DNA of 64,000 bases from a virus: positions 16,480 to 80,479 of IMG/VR virus record IMGVR_UViG_3300005830_000045; one strand, written 5' to 3'. Of this stretch, positions 49,280 through 57,825 are shown one piece after another. Made by a program: the position numbers and the translations under genes. The notes beneath the pieces were generated by a model, which had not been told where the DNA came from, did no database searches, and saw only the letters and a list, made by a program, of their open reading frames with translations. How positions within the stretch are numbered: position 1 is the first letter of the stretch; each line of letters begins with the position of its first letter.

Positions 49280-51161
49280 GATGTGCGCTGTGAATTTCTG
49301 TTCGTTCAAATGTGTCGAGCTTCCTCTTTCTGGGCAAGGTTTGGTTTGGATAGGAGGGCAGAACAACGATAGTGAAGGTGCCACTTCCAATGGGGCAGGG
49401 AAGTCTACTATATTCAAGGCGCTCACTTGGGGTTTGTACGGCGAAACGATTGATGGCGAGAAAGGTGATGGGGTTATCCGTCACGGGCAGGCAGAAGCAG
49501 AGGTCTTGATAGACATTGCGCCGTGTTGGACGTTGAGGCGAATACGAAAAAAGGGGGTGACGAAACTTCTGTTTCACAGGAAAGGAGTTGGCGCTTTTGA
49601 AGGCGACAAGAAGCAGATTCAGACCAAGATAAATGAAATTATTGGTTTAGACTTCAAGGCTTTCAAGAACACGATTTTGTACGGGCAGAACGATTCAGCC
49701 CGGTTTGCTGATTCAAGGGTGCGTGATGCTGAGCGAAAAGACATGTTGAACCGGATTATGCGGACTGGAATCTTGAAAGATTGCCATAAGTTGGCCTTGT
49801 CTCTGGCAAGAGACAAGAAAACAAAAGTTGTTGAGAGCGAACAAAAGATTTCTTCCATGAATGTGTTTGCCGGAACGTTGAAAAGCAATCTGAAAGAAGA
49901 AGAGAAAAATTCAGAGATTTGGGAAGAAAACCGAAAAGGGAAGATTGCGAAACTTTGTTGCATGGTTGATTCTATCAAGTCTGACGTAAAAGCCATGATG
50001 GAAGGCACGGAAGATGTTGGCTCGTTGCGCGAGAAGAAATTTAAGTTGCGCACGGCAATATCGAGGGCTGAACGGGCAAAGGTGATGGGCGAGCATTATC
50101 GTTCGCGGCGTGCAACAAATTCCTCGTTGGCTGAAAAACATTTTTATGAGTCTAGGGCAATTCAGTCCTCAATAAATCTCATCCAAAATGAGCTCAAAAA
50201 CCTTGAAGGCGAAAGGTGCCCGGTTTGCAATGGCAACTTGAAGAGTGAAGATACAAAGAAGCACAAAGATGATTTGGAAGAACAAATCCAGACACTGGAA
50301 GAAGAGAAAGAAAAAGCAATAAAGTTGGGGCGTGAACTTCGTGACGTTGCCGCTGATGACTTGAAGAAAGCGGAGAAAGCAGAGGCCAAGGCAGTCCGTA
50401 TTTCTAGTTATCGCGCACGACTTGAAAGCATCCAATACAAGATACATGCAGCAGAAACGACAGTAGAGCGGGCAAAGGAGACACTAAAAGGCGCACGAAT
50501 GATCGCTGACCAAATCAAAGAGGTCAAGGAAGAAGAAAACCCGCATCATGATCGTATTCTTCGGTTGCAAAGCTATATAATCAAGTTGGTGGATGAAATC
50601 AGAGAAGAGAATAAATTCTTGAAAGCTCACAATGATGAATTGGAACTTCTTGAGTTTTGGAGCAGAGGGTTCTCAGGCCAAGGTCTGCCTTCGTACATAC
50701 TTGACGGCGTGATGCAACAGATTACAGACCGTGCCAATCACTACCTCGACACTTTGGCAGACGGCGACATCACGATGGAATTCAAAACGCAACGCGAGTT
50801 GAAATCATCCAAAGGTGAATATCGGGATGAAATAGATATACGTTGGACGGTTGAAGGGGTGTCTGGTTATCCGCCATCAGGAGGTCAGCAGCGCAAGATG
50901 GAGATTGCGACTGATCTTGCCCTTATGGATTTGGCGGAATCACTTGAAGGTTCCAAGCTTGATTTGTTCATTGCGGATGAGATATTGGATGGTTTGGACG
51001 TGGAAGGGACAAACCGCGTTTTGAAGCTTTTGCAGGAGCTACGGTCACGGCGTGAAACCATATTCGTTATTTCGCATCAATCTAGCATGAGTGAAATATT
51101 TGAAAAGTCGCTATACGTTGAAAAAAATGAAGGAATATCCACTTTGGGAGATCCAAAATGA
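49269..51161 (+). CDS. sbcC: SbcC/Rad50-like ATPase (gp46-like)
   Basis: The 630-residue protein has Walker A SNGAGKST (near residue 41), a coiled coil split by a zinc hook CPVC (about 317-320), the ABC signature PSGGQQRKMEI and Walker B LDLFIADEILDGLD, then VISHQS as the H-loop. It is short for SbcC, similar in size to T4 gp46. It acts with the nuclease encoded just before on DNA ends in recombination and in degradation of host DNA. Confidence 0.9.
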   Translation: MLVRMCAVNFCSFKCVELPLSGQGLVWIGGQNNDSEGATSNGAGKSTIFKALTWGLYGETIDGEKGDGVIRHGQAEAEVLIDIAPCWTLRRIRKKGVTKLLFHRKGVGAFEGDKKQIQTKINEIIGLDFKAFKNTILYGQNDSARFADSRVRDAERKDMLNRIMRTGILKDCHKLALSLARDKKTKVVESEQKISSMNVFAGTLKSNLKEEEKNSEIWEENRKGKIAKLCCMVDSIKSDVKAMMEGTEDVGSLREKKFKLRTAISRAERAKVMGEHYRSRRATNSSLAEKHFYESRAIQSSINLIQNELKNLEGERCPVCNGNLKSEDTKKHKDDLEEQIQTLEEEKEKAIKLGRELRDVAADDLKKAEKAEAKAVRISSYRARLESIQYKIHAAETTVERAKETLKGARMIADQIKEVKEEENPHHDRILRLQSYIIKLVDEIREENKFLKAHNDELELLEFWSRGFSGQGLPSYILDGVMQQITDRANHYLDTLADGDITMEFKTQRELKSSKGEYRDEIDIRWTVEGVSGYPPSGGQQRKMEIATDLALMDLAESLEGSKLDLFIADEILDGLDVEGTNRVLKLLQELRSRRETIFVISHQSSMSEIFEKSLYVEKNEGISTLGDPK

Positions 51162-51385
51162 AAGGCGTTGTCATCGAGGGTGAAAAAACTCTCAAAGAAG
51201 AGAAACAGACAAATATAGGTCTTGATTGCCCGGATTGCGGAGCAGATATGCGGAAGTGTACGAAAATTAGTATTAAATCTCGGTTCAACCAAGATGAAGA
51301 TGTGATGGATACGGATTGCGGTGAATCAAAAGTACGATTCATTTGCGACGTTTGTGGATATGAGGAAGAAGTGGTTGAACCATAG
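51158..51385 (+). CDS. Zinc-ribbon protein (75 aa)
   Basis: The ATG overlaps the SbcC stop (ATGA). CPDCGADMRKC (24-34) and CDVCGYEEE (63-66) form a classic zinc ribbon. No further family can be named. Placement between recombination genes suggests nucleic-acid binding. Confidence 0.6.
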   Translation: MKGVVIEGEKTLKEEKQTNIGLDCPDCGADMRKCTKISIKSRFNQDEDVMDTDCGESKVRFICDVCGYEEEVVEP

Positions 51386-51425
51386 GATGAAATCATGACT
51401 ATTGTGGAAGGAATTAGGTCATGAA

Positions 51426-52139
51426 ATGGTGAAAGTGATTGGCGCTGATTTGTCTTTGAATCACGGTGCTCTCGTTGAGTTGGTTGACGGCAATATTTCT
51501 GATTTCTGGTATTATACAGATTATGCTGGTTCTGCTGGGAGGTCCAAAAGAGGATTTAGGATGCCTTCTTGGGCAAAAAAGAAGGACAGACAGATAAAAC
51601 AGATGTATCGTATTGCGTGGATTGTTGACTTTCTCGAAAAAGTATTCAGGCAATCTCAAGCCGAATATATAGGCATAGAGGATTATGCTCTTGATGTGGG
51701 CCATGGCGCGCACTATCAAGGCGAAGTAGGCGGTGTTGCTCGCCTGAGTTGTTGGAATAGAGGTCTCAAGATGCGCCTTCATGATCCGGTAACTGTGAAG
51801 ATGTTTGCGGCGCACAAGGGAAACGCTGATAAATTTGAGATGGAAGCAGCCGTTGTTGAGCGTTGGGGCATAGATTTCGATTTCTGCAACCAACCCAAAG
51901 CGCAACCGTCAAAGCGTGTTTCTGATCCCAAGCAGAACAGACAAACTAGCCAAGATTTGTGCGATGCTTACGCCTTGGCTCAAATAGTTTGGACAGAAGT
52001 ACAACTCAGGAAAGGAACACTTACGCTTGCAGAATTGCACGAAAAAGAAGTGCGTGTTTTTAACCGTGTTACGCGTAGCTATCCGATTGGCCTACTTGAT
52101 CGTGAATGGATTGTTGATCCGGAAAGGGAGATGAATTAG
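51426..52139 (+). CDS. RuvC-like Holliday junction resolvase
   Basis: ATG 51426 follows AGGT; a TTG 24 bases earlier is possible. The 237-residue protein has an RNase H-like fold: VIGADLSLNHGAL with the first catalytic Asp, AEYIGIEDYAL with Glu, and SQDLCDAYALAQIVW with the last acidic residues. RuvC-type nucleases cut four-way junctions, as needed for recombination-dependent replication and packaging. It is longer than bacterial RuvC, with a C-terminal extension. Confidence 0.75.
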   Translation: MVKVIGADLSLNHGALVELVDGNISDFWYYTDYAGSAGRSKRGFRMPSWAKKKDRQIKQMYRIAWIVDFLEKVFRQSQAEYIGIEDYALDVGHGAHYQGEVGGVARLSCWNRGLKMRLHDPVTVKMFAAHKGNADKFEMEAAVVERWGIDFDFCNQPKAQPSKRVSDPKQNRQTSQDLCDAYALAQIVWTEVQLRKGTLTLAELHEKEVRVFNRVTRSYPIGLLDREWIVDPEREMN

Positions 52140-52160
52140 TGTCTTGTGCGGTTTATAGGG

Positions 52161-52189
52161 TTGTTTGTTTGGTCGATTGGCATTGTTAC
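52161..52189 (+). promoter_or_regulatory. Weak promoter candidate before the exonuclease gene
   Basis: TTGTTT (52161-52166), 17 bases, TGTTAC (52184-52189). The spacer ends in TGGCAT, as in the promoters at 27418 and 55970. The -10 match is poor. The next start lies 22 bases away. Confidence 0.3.
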
Positions 52190-52211
52190 GTTTGAAGTTC
52201 AAAGGATATAG

Positions 52212-53195
52212 ATGGGCGCTTCTGTTGAAAGGCGTTGGGAGAAGAAAAAGATGGCAATAAAAGCTGATAATTTGATTTTGGATGGCCGAAATTTATTGTT
52301 TCGTGCTTCTGATGCTTTTCGCACTTTGACTACTGAGATTGGCGGTCGTGAAATAGGTTGCGGCGGAATGTATGGATTTTTGAGCGTTGCTGTTCGACTA
52401 CACAGAAGATATGGAGGCAGGTGTTGGGTGGCTTGGGAGGGGAAGAAAGAGGACAACTTCCGCTTGGACATTTTCCCTGCCTACAAGAAGAAAAAGAAAT
52501 GTATTACAGAAGAAGAAATCGAATTCATCACAGATATGATGGAGCAGGAAAAGCGTTTGATGGTGATGCTTCGCGCAATGGGTGTTAGACAATATATGGG
52601 CGTGCATTGTGAGGCAGATGACGTGATGGCTTGGATAGCCGAAAACGCCCACCAAAGAGGTGAGTCAACGATCATTTACACAGGAGATTCAGACTTGCGC
52701 CAACTTGTGAAGGGTGGGACCACGAGAAACGGCATTGCCGTGGTTTCTCCTGGTCTCAAATCCGTTGACGTGGTATATGACACATCGAAGTCTGTGAAGG
52801 AAAAGCATGGCGTATATCCTGCATTCCTTGCAGATTTGAAGGCGTTGGCTGGTGATTCCTCTGACAGCATTCCTGGTGTTCGTGGAATTGGCCAGAAAAC
52901 AGCGGCTACGCTCATTGAACATTTTGGGGATGTGAAAAAGGTTATCCTCGCTGCTGCTTCCACTAGTGAAGAAGATTGGCCTGTTGCTGAGCGATTTCGG
53001 AAAGCTTTGATCGAGAACAGGCGTGATATTCTTTTGTACAAGAAGTTGACAGTAATAAAACCTGATGTGGAGGTGCAAGAGATTGCCCGGAAGCGAGACC
53101 AAGATGTGCTTCGTAAGCACTTTCACGTTTACAGATTTAGGTCTTTGCTTTCTCATAACGAATTGATTGACCTCATGAAGATGGGGAAGGAGTGA
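52212..53195 (+). CDS. 5'-3' exonuclease / flap endonuclease
   Basis: The 327-residue protein resembles T4 RNase H and T5-type exonucleases: NLILDGRNLLFRASDAF with the first metal Asp, CEADDVMAWIAE, IIYTGDSDLRQLV, and LAGDSSDSIPGVRGIGQKTA (helix-hairpin-helix). It removes RNA primers and flaps. ATG 52251 is an alternative start (MAIKADNLIL) that would drop a charged leader; AAAGGA supports 52212. Confidence 0.85.
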   Translation: MGASVERRWEKKKMAIKADNLILDGRNLLFRASDAFRTLTTEIGGREIGCGGMYGFLSVAVRLHRRYGGRCWVAWEGKKEDNFRLDIFPAYKKKKKCITEEEIEFITDMMEQEKRLMVMLRAMGVRQYMGVHCEADDVMAWIAENAHQRGESTIIYTGDSDLRQLVKGGTTRNGIAVVSPGLKSVDVVYDTSKSVKEKHGVYPAFLADLKALAGDSSDSIPGVRGIGQKTAATLIEHFGDVKKVILAAASTSEEDWPVAERFRKALIENRRDILLYKKLTVIKPDVEVQEIARKRDQDVLRKHFHVYRFRSLLSHNELIDLMKMGKE

Positions 53196-53197
53196 AC

Positions 53198-53548
53198 ATG
53201 AAATTTACTAAGCACGCGAAGAAAAGTATAAAGGACGAAGCAGAACAGCGTAAAACTCCAAAGGGGATGACTAAAAACGGTGAGCGTATCTTCAACCTGA
53301 TGCGTGATAATAAAGTGAAAGGGAATTGGAAGGATTGGGTGTTATTTGTTGGCGATAGAATGCTTGATAGATACGGAACATATACCATCGCTTTGGGCGA
53401 AAACGAGATTGTCCAAAATCATATATTCTTAGCGCATAAATCGAAGCTTTCAAATATACTTGGAGAGGAGTTTGGTAGCAAGTTCTGGGACAATAAGTGG
53501 AAGCGGAGAACGAACTATGGAGCGCCACCAGCGCAGAGAACCAAATGA
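53198..53548 (+). CDS. Small basic protein, unknown (116 aa)
   Basis: ATG 53198 is two codons after an overlapping GTG; GAAGGAG lies before it. Basic N-terminus (MKFTKHAKKSIKDEAEQRKT), a GNWKDWVLFVGDRMLDRYGT middle and a basic tail. No family recognised. It overlaps the next gene by four bases. Confidence 0.5.
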   Translation: MKFTKHAKKSIKDEAEQRKTPKGMTKNGERIFNLMRDNKVKGNWKDWVLFVGDRMLDRYGTYTIALGENEIVQNHIFLAHKSKLSNILGEEFGSKFWDNKWKRRTNYGAPPAQRTK

Positions 53549-53739
53549 TGGGCAGAGAAAAGAATAATGATTGCACTTTGGAAGAAAGGGTGAAAGCGTA
53601 TGACTACCGCGCTATGGCCTATAAGTACGGCCAACCTGGTGCTCTTGAAAAGGTTTGCAAGGAAGTCATCGAGCTGAAGCGAGAATTGAAATTGCTTGGA
53701 CTGGTGCTTGAAATGGTCGATGAATATCCTTATCTGTGA
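53545..53739 (+). CDS. Small helical protein, unknown (64 aa)
   Basis: ATG 53545 overlaps the previous stop; a second ATG follows at once. The protein is mostly one charged helix (ALEKVCKEVIELKRELKLLG). No family recognised; its close packing before the deaminase gene supports it. Confidence 0.5.
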   Translation: MMGREKNNDCTLEERVKAYDYRAMAYKYGQPGALEKVCKEVIELKRELKLLGLVLEMVDEYPYL

Positions 53740-53750
53740 AGGGAGCAGTG

Positions 53751-54227
53751 ATGTCAAAGATGGGTCATAACGAATATTATATGCGCATTGCGGCTGTCGT
53801 TGCGATGAGGGGCACTTGCGATAGAAGGCAATGCGGCGCTGTTCTTGTTGCCGGTGACCGTGTTTTGTCGACTGGATTCAATGGCGCTCCGTCTGGTTTG
53901 CCGGAGTGTGATGAAGTAGGCCATCTGATGGATGAATGTGGGCATTGTATCCGGACTATTCACGCTGAGGCAAATGCTGTTTTGGAAGTAGGCATCAACA
54001 AGATCAGGAATTTTATTCAATTGGGCCAGGAATTGACGATGTATGCCACAACTTTCCCTTGTCATTACTGTATGAAATTGATCGTTCAGGCTGGAATAAA
54101 TAGGATTGTTTATGGTGGAGAGTACAGGGATGATTCGCACATTAGCGATGCGATGTCATACGGATTTGACGTGTCTCGACAGCTGGGGATAGAGCTCATT
54201 CCTTTCCCAATGGAAGGTTTTAAATGA
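53751..54227 (+). CDS. dCMP deaminase
   Basis: AAGGGAG lies before ATG 53751. The 158-residue protein has the zinc deaminase motifs HAEANAV (H71, E73) and PCHYCMK (C104, C107), plus a dCMP-specific FNGAPSGLPECDEV stretch and a second Cys/His cluster (HLMDECGHCIRTIHAE). It makes dUMP from dCMP, the substrate of both ThyX-type enzymes encoded here. Confidence 0.88.
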   Translation: MSKMGHNEYYMRIAAVVAMRGTCDRRQCGAVLVAGDRVLSTGFNGAPSGLPECDEVGHLMDECGHCIRTIHAEANAVLEVGINKIRNFIQLGQELTMYATTFPCHYCMKLIVQAGINRIVYGGEYRDDSHISDAMSYGFDVSRQLGIELIPFPMEGFK

Positions 54228-54478
54228 AATGGAAACTAAATTTGCCTTATCTTACAGAGGCAGAACGCGGTAGATTCATAGAGATGGTTGAAAATGGAGA
54301 TTTGACTTTCTTTCAACAGGCATCTTGCGAGCATTGCGGCGGTGATGTCCCAATAGTAAAAGATGAACAAGGCGTCCAGATCAAGCTTTATTGTTCTGTC
54401 GCCTGTTTCGAGGAAAGTGAAGAGCATGACGAACAAGAGGGACAAGATGAACAGGATGATTTCTGGGAGTTGGATTGA
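54224..54478 (+). CDS. Zinc-finger protein with acidic tail (84 aa)
   Basis: ATG overlaps the deaminase stop. CEHCGGDVP (35-38) and CSVACFEE (57-61) bind one zinc. The tail is Glu/Asp/Gln-rich and ends in DFWELD. Function unknown. Its 3' end overlaps the LSm-like gene. Confidence 0.5.
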   Translation: MKWKLNLPYLTEAERGRFIEMVENGDLTFFQQASCEHCGGDVPIVKDEQGVQIKLYCSVACFEESEEHDEQEGQDEQDDFWELD

Positions 54479-54680
54479 TGATATGGTCGAAAGTGTAGGG
54501 AAGCACATTTCGCTTGAGACTAAGGATGGTGTCGTTCGCGAGGGAAGAATGACAGGGCTGTCTTCCATGACGCTGGTCTGGAACAATGAAAATGTCGAAA
54601 TCTTGACAGAGGTAGAACTGAACGGTGACCCTTACGACCGTGTTCCGTTGGACAGGATCAAAGAAATAACATTGATTTAG
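54447..54680 (+). CDS. LSm/Sm-like fold protein (77 aa)
   Basis: ATG 54447 follows AGAGGG by five bases; ATG 54426 is an alternative. The sequence VGKHISLETKDGVVREGRMT, GLSSMTLVWNNENVEILTEV and VPLDRIKEITLI follows the five-strand Sm pattern, with a Gly in strand 2 and a closing I-x-x-I strand. Sm-like proteins bind RNA (Hfq, LSm). The match is by pattern and is not certain; another small barrel is possible. Confidence 0.5.
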   Translation: MNRMISGSWIDDMVESVGKHISLETKDGVVREGRMTGLSSMTLVWNNENVEILTEVELNGDPYDRVPLDRIKEITLI

Positions 54681-54710
54681 TTGGGTTTTTCGTTTTTTCG
54701 ACAAGCCTAG

Positions 54711-54739
54711 TTGTTTTTTTCTTTCCTTTGGCCTATAAA
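54711..54739 (+). promoter_or_regulatory. Promoter before the zinc-ribbon gene
   Basis: TTGTTT (54711-54716), 17 bases ending TTTGGCC, TATAAA (54734-54739). The TGGCC block directly before the -10 is shared with 61116-61144. Confidence 0.5.
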
Positions 54740-54776
54740 TCGGTTATGTTTTAAGGCATTCACAGGAGTTTGCCAT

Positions 54777-55265
54777 ATGGTTACGAAAAAACACAAGGGC
54801 AGGCCAAAGCAACCGACGTGCCCGCATTGCAAAAGGCCTCTTTTCAAGAGGATGGATGCTGGACAAGTTCAGAAGTCTGATCCCTATAGTTGGTGCCGCA
54901 ATAAATCGTGTGCCTGGTACAACAAAAGTCAGACTGATGATTCTTCTTTCACTCCTCTGCCAGGTGACGGGTCTGGCTGCAAGCGTCTGAAGAAAAAGAA
55001 ACTTCGTAAAAAGGTGAAAGCCACTAAGAAGGCAATAGCAGCCAAGCCTAAGCAGACAGAGGCAGAGCCTGTGACTAAGGCACGGGAAAGAATAAAGCGT
55101 GTTTTAGAGGCAGCAGAGAAGCAATACGGGGCAAATGCGATTGGCCTTGCTCTTGCTATCGTTTCGCAAGAAACTGGAAACCAAAAGGCGGCAAATCTAC
55201 TTATTGAGGAATACAACCTAATAGAGTTGTACGGCATATTGCCGCAGAAACGAGAAAAAAGTTGA
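54777..55265 (+). CDS. Zinc-ribbon, Lys-rich protein (162 aa)
   Basis: AGGAG lies eight bases before ATG 54777; an in-frame ATG further upstream lies in the promoter. Two Cys pairs (CPHCKR and CRNKSC) form a ribbon like topoisomerase or ssDNA-binding zinc modules. A Lys-rich linker and a helical C-terminal domain (ARERIKRVLEAAEKQYGANA, then GLALAIVSQETGNQKAANLL) follow. Function unknown. The stop overlaps thyX. Confidence 0.5.
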   Translation: MVTKKHKGRPKQPTCPHCKRPLFKRMDAGQVQKSDPYSWCRNKSCAWYNKSQTDDSSFTPLPGDGSGCKRLKKKKLRKKVKATKKAIAAKPKQTEAEPVTKARERIKRVLEAAEKQYGANAIGLALAIVSQETGNQKAANLLIEEYNLIELYGILPQKREKS

Positions 55266-55921
55266 TCCTGGTGGAGCCGTCTTATGAGATAATCAAATGG
55301 CCGTGTGATGCGCTTCAAATGATCGAAGCAGCGGCACGAAACTGTTACAAATCCGAGCATCGCACCAAAAATGGTTCGGCTGAGTCTTTAGTGCGTCGCC
55401 TGATCAAACACGGGCACACTGCTATGATCGAATTTGGTGGTGACGTTTATGTCAAATTCACCTCCAATAGAGGATTCACCCACGAGCTTGTCAGGCACAG
55501 GCTGGCCAGTTACGCGCAAGAGAGCACGAGGTATTGCAACTATTCAAAAGACAAGTTCACGAGGAACGTCAAGAACGTTTCCGGAGATTCAATGCACCAT
55601 TGTTTCAAAAACGGATATTCACTCAATCTCTACGTGCATGGGTTGAATGAGTGTTTTCGTTTTTGCGAGGAGTGGTATTTGAAGATGGTGGACGCAGGTG
55701 TTCCGCTTGATTGCGCAAGAGAGGTTTTGAACATCGGCCTGAAGGCAGATGTGGTGATGAAAGCAAACATTGTTGAGTGGAGGCACGTGTTCCGTCAGCG
55801 GACATCGAAGAAAGCGCATCCTCGAATGAGGCAACTCATGGTGCCGCTCCTGTTGGATTTGAACGAAAAAATTCCGGTAGTGTTCGAGGATTTGGCTGAA
55901 AAAGTTGCCAAAAAAGTCTAA
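55262..55921 (+). CDS. thyX: Flavin-dependent thymidylate synthase ThyX (canonical)
   Basis: The 219-residue protein carries the full ThyX motif RHRLASYAQESTRY (RHRxxSxxxxSxRY) at 78-91, with GVPLDCAREVLNIGLKADVV and HVFRQRTSKKAHPRMRQLM at the C-terminus. It makes dTMP from dUMP with FAD and methylene-tetrahydrofolate. The start is TTG 55262 overlapping the previous stop; GTG 55271 is possible, and neither has a good ribosome site. It lies 19 kb from the divergent homologue at 35013. Confidence 0.9.
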   Translation: MILVEPSYEIIKWPCDALQMIEAAARNCYKSEHRTKNGSAESLVRRLIKHGHTAMIEFGGDVYVKFTSNRGFTHELVRHRLASYAQESTRYCNYSKDKFTRNVKNVSGDSMHHCFKNGYSLNLYVHGLNECFRFCEEWYLKMVDAGVPLDCAREVLNIGLKADVVMKANIVEWRHVFRQRTSKKAHPRMRQLMVPLLLDLNEKIPVVFEDLAEKVAKKV

Positions 55922-55938
55922 CAATCTCGCCAAAGTTC

Positions 55939-55999
55939 AAAAAAAGTTGCTTCCAAGACAAAAAAGGTCTTGACTTTGGGGGCTTGATGGCATTAGTCT
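55939..55999 (+). promoter_or_regulatory. Promoter with A-rich box after thyX
   Basis: AAAAAAAGTTG (55939-55949), AAAAAAGG, then TTGACT (55970-55975), 18 bases, TAGTCT (55994-55999) preceded by TGGCAT. It matches the promoter at 27387 element by element. The downstream leader is about 40 bases. Confidence 0.6.
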
Positions 56000-56042
56000 G
56001 TAATTACTGGACGCAACGAACAAACTCCAAAGGAGAAAGACC

Positions 56043-57032
56043 ATGGCCGCCGAATCAAAGCCTTTCACTATCGCCGCAACTTACCTCATGTGGATTGGCA
56101 GCGAGCACTATAAGACGGCAAAAGATTGGATTTCGGAAGCGTTGGAGCAGGGAGTGTCCAAAAGACTCCCTAATGACCATATGGGCGCAGCGCTCCTTCG
56201 TCCGGGCACAGTCGTTTTTGTCGCGCACGATGAAGGCGAGCACTCCTCTTGTCCGGAGTGCGCAGGAGTTGCCGCTTGCCCGGAGTGCCGAAAGAACGCA
56301 GAAGCGGAGCAGAGAGAATTAGCCGTCGCAGAGAGATTTCTTGAAGAGGCAAAGAAGCACGAAAATGGCTCAAGCGAGCACAAGAGTTGTTATCTCAGAG
56401 CAAAAAACGCTAGGAAAAGGGCCCAAAAGCACGACGATAACCAGCTAAATTGTGAACTTTGTTTCGGAAGCGGATATGTGGGAGAAGGCACAGGCGGCAA
56501 CGTCATCTTTGAAAACGGAGAATCTTGGGACTACAGGAAGTACATGTATTACAGGAATCAACCAAAGAAGTGGACCCCAGCAGCTGAAGGCGGCATCGCC
56601 AAGATGGATATGTGCCAGGCGTGTGGCGGATTTGGCAGACTTCCAGAGGGCAAAGTTTTCGGCATGTTCGTTCCGGAGAAAATTGAATATATCGCCACAG
56701 GCGATGAAGAGAAGTCAAAGGCGATGGAAGAGAAAGGGTTTGTAATCGTTCCCTTCGGTGGGCTTTCCGCTGAGAAAAAGCGTGGATGCGGTAAGCGCAA
56801 GCCGGGTGGTGTTTACGTAGCGACCAAGGCGGGCAGCGAGTCAACGGCAGGCGCAGACGCAGTGGAAGCACTCAAACTCGATAGCGATGCCATCGAGGTC
56901 AAAGGCAACTTCGTATCTTTTACTCAGCCAATCGACATTGCCGGAACCAAAAGATTTCGTGGTTTGTCTCGTTGGGAAATGCCGGTTGAGGTTGAGGAGG
57001 AAGCAGAGATGATAGCAGAGGCAATGGAGTAG
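56043..57032 (+). CDS. Protein with DnaJ-type Cys repeats (329 aa)
   Basis: AAAGGAG precedes the ATG. Three Cys-pair motifs of the CxxCxGxG kind occur: CPECAGVAACPEC, CELCFGSGYVGEG and CQACGGFGRLPEG, as in the DnaJ zinc domain, but no J domain is present. A helical Ala/Glu/Lys-rich segment separates the first and second. The rest is unrecognised. It may bind unfolded protein or nucleic acid. Confidence 0.55.
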   Translation: MAAESKPFTIAATYLMWIGSEHYKTAKDWISEALEQGVSKRLPNDHMGAALLRPGTVVFVAHDEGEHSSCPECAGVAACPECRKNAEAEQRELAVAERFLEEAKKHENGSSEHKSCYLRAKNARKRAQKHDDNQLNCELCFGSGYVGEGTGGNVIFENGESWDYRKYMYYRNQPKKWTPAAEGGIAKMDMCQACGGFGRLPEGKVFGMFVPEKIEYIATGDEEKSKAMEEKGFVIVPFGGLSAEKKRGCGKRKPGGVYVATKAGSESTAGADAVEALKLDSDAIEVKGNFVSFTQPIDIAGTKRFRGLSRWEMPVEVEEEAEMIAEAME

Positions 57033-57139
57033 CGCTCCTCGTTGTTCTCGTCGTGTGCCGTAGCTTCTGGCCTGTACTCTTTTATGGTGCGGGCTTGAGG
57101 CGTCAGAAAGACACAATTCTGCGAAAAGAAAGGCTTGCT

Positions 57140-57475
57140 ATGAGAACTTATAATGTTAGAGGTGTGCTCCTGTATGACGGAAAAGGCGTCAACTTGGTCA
57201 GGGACGATAAGAATATGACAGAAGCGGAGCTTTGCCGTGTCCTCTCTGTTACGCTTGAGGTGCGTGAGGAGTTCAACCGGTCCATTGAGTCTTTGCGGAA
57301 GCTTCTTGGGTACGTCAACGGGGTGCCTTCCCTCGATAAAGAGCTTGATTCCGATTGGCCGCCAGCTGAATTCTCTGAACAGGGCACGAATAAAGGCCTA
57401 TTTGGCGACATCTTAGGCTCTGATGGTGAGCGTTGGACCCGTGTGATAGAAGAATTATTGGACGGAGATTTGTAA
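57140..57475 (+). CDS. Small protein, unknown (111 aa)
   Basis: ATG 57140 has GAAAGG upstream; longer in-frame starts lie in the gap with promoter-like DNA. Sequence features: VRGVLLYDGKGVNLVRDDKN and a helical EEFNRSIESLRKLLGYVNG. No family recognised. Confidence 0.5.
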   Translation: MRTYNVRGVLLYDGKGVNLVRDDKNMTEAELCRVLSVTLEVREEFNRSIESLRKLLGYVNGVPSLDKELDSDWPPAEFSEQGTNKGLFGDILGSDGERWTRVIEELLDGDL

Positions 57476-57505
57476 ACGATTCCAGTCAGTTATGAAAAGA
57501 TCAAG

Positions 57506-57551
57506 AAAAGTTGAAAAAAGGCTTTACACCTACCATGAAAAAGGTGATACT
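57506..57551 (+). promoter_or_regulatory. Promoter with A-rich box before the 56-residue zinc gene
   Basis: AAAAGTTGAAAAAAGG (57506-57521) directly precedes TTTACA (57523-57528), then 17 bases and GATACT (57546-57551). GGAGG of the next gene lies ten bases downstream. Confidence 0.55.
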
Positions 57552-57571
57552 GTCTATAGGTGGAGGACAAA

Positions 57572-57742
57572 ATGGTAAAAGTTTGTGGCTTGTGCGGAAC
57601 AACTATTGGGGGCAACCCGGCAACCGCAGAGGATTTCGAGATTTCTCACGGTAAGTTTGAAGTTGAATTGGATGAATTGGATGAATTGGAAATATGTCAG
57701 TCCTGTTGCGATAAGAGAAGTTCTGACTTAGAAGAAAGCTAA
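57572..57742 (+). CDS. Small zinc-ribbon protein (56 aa)
   Basis: GGAGG six bases before ATG 57572 decides the start. CGLCG (residues 5-8) and CQSCC (about 42-46) form a ribbon around an acidic VELDELDELE. Function unknown. Confidence 0.55.
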   Translation: MVKVCGLCGTTIGGNPATAEDFEISHGKFEVELDELDELEICQSCCDKRSSDLEES

Positions 57743-57781
57743 AAAATGAGGAGTGGGTGCCGCCTTGCCCGGAGTAATTCA

Positions 57782-57817
57782 TTATCGCAGCAAACTTCTT
57801 TATATTTTATCGCAGGA
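57782..57817 (+). promoter_or_regulatory. Direct repeats and AT-rich element before the endolysin
   Basis: TTATCGCAG occurs twice (57782-57790 and 57808-57816), flanking TTCTTTATATTTT. TTCATT (57778), 17 bases, TATATT (57801-57806) would be a promoter, but the leader would be too short for the ribosome site. The repeats could be an operator. Confidence 0.35.
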
Positions 57818-57825
57818 GGTTTGCT

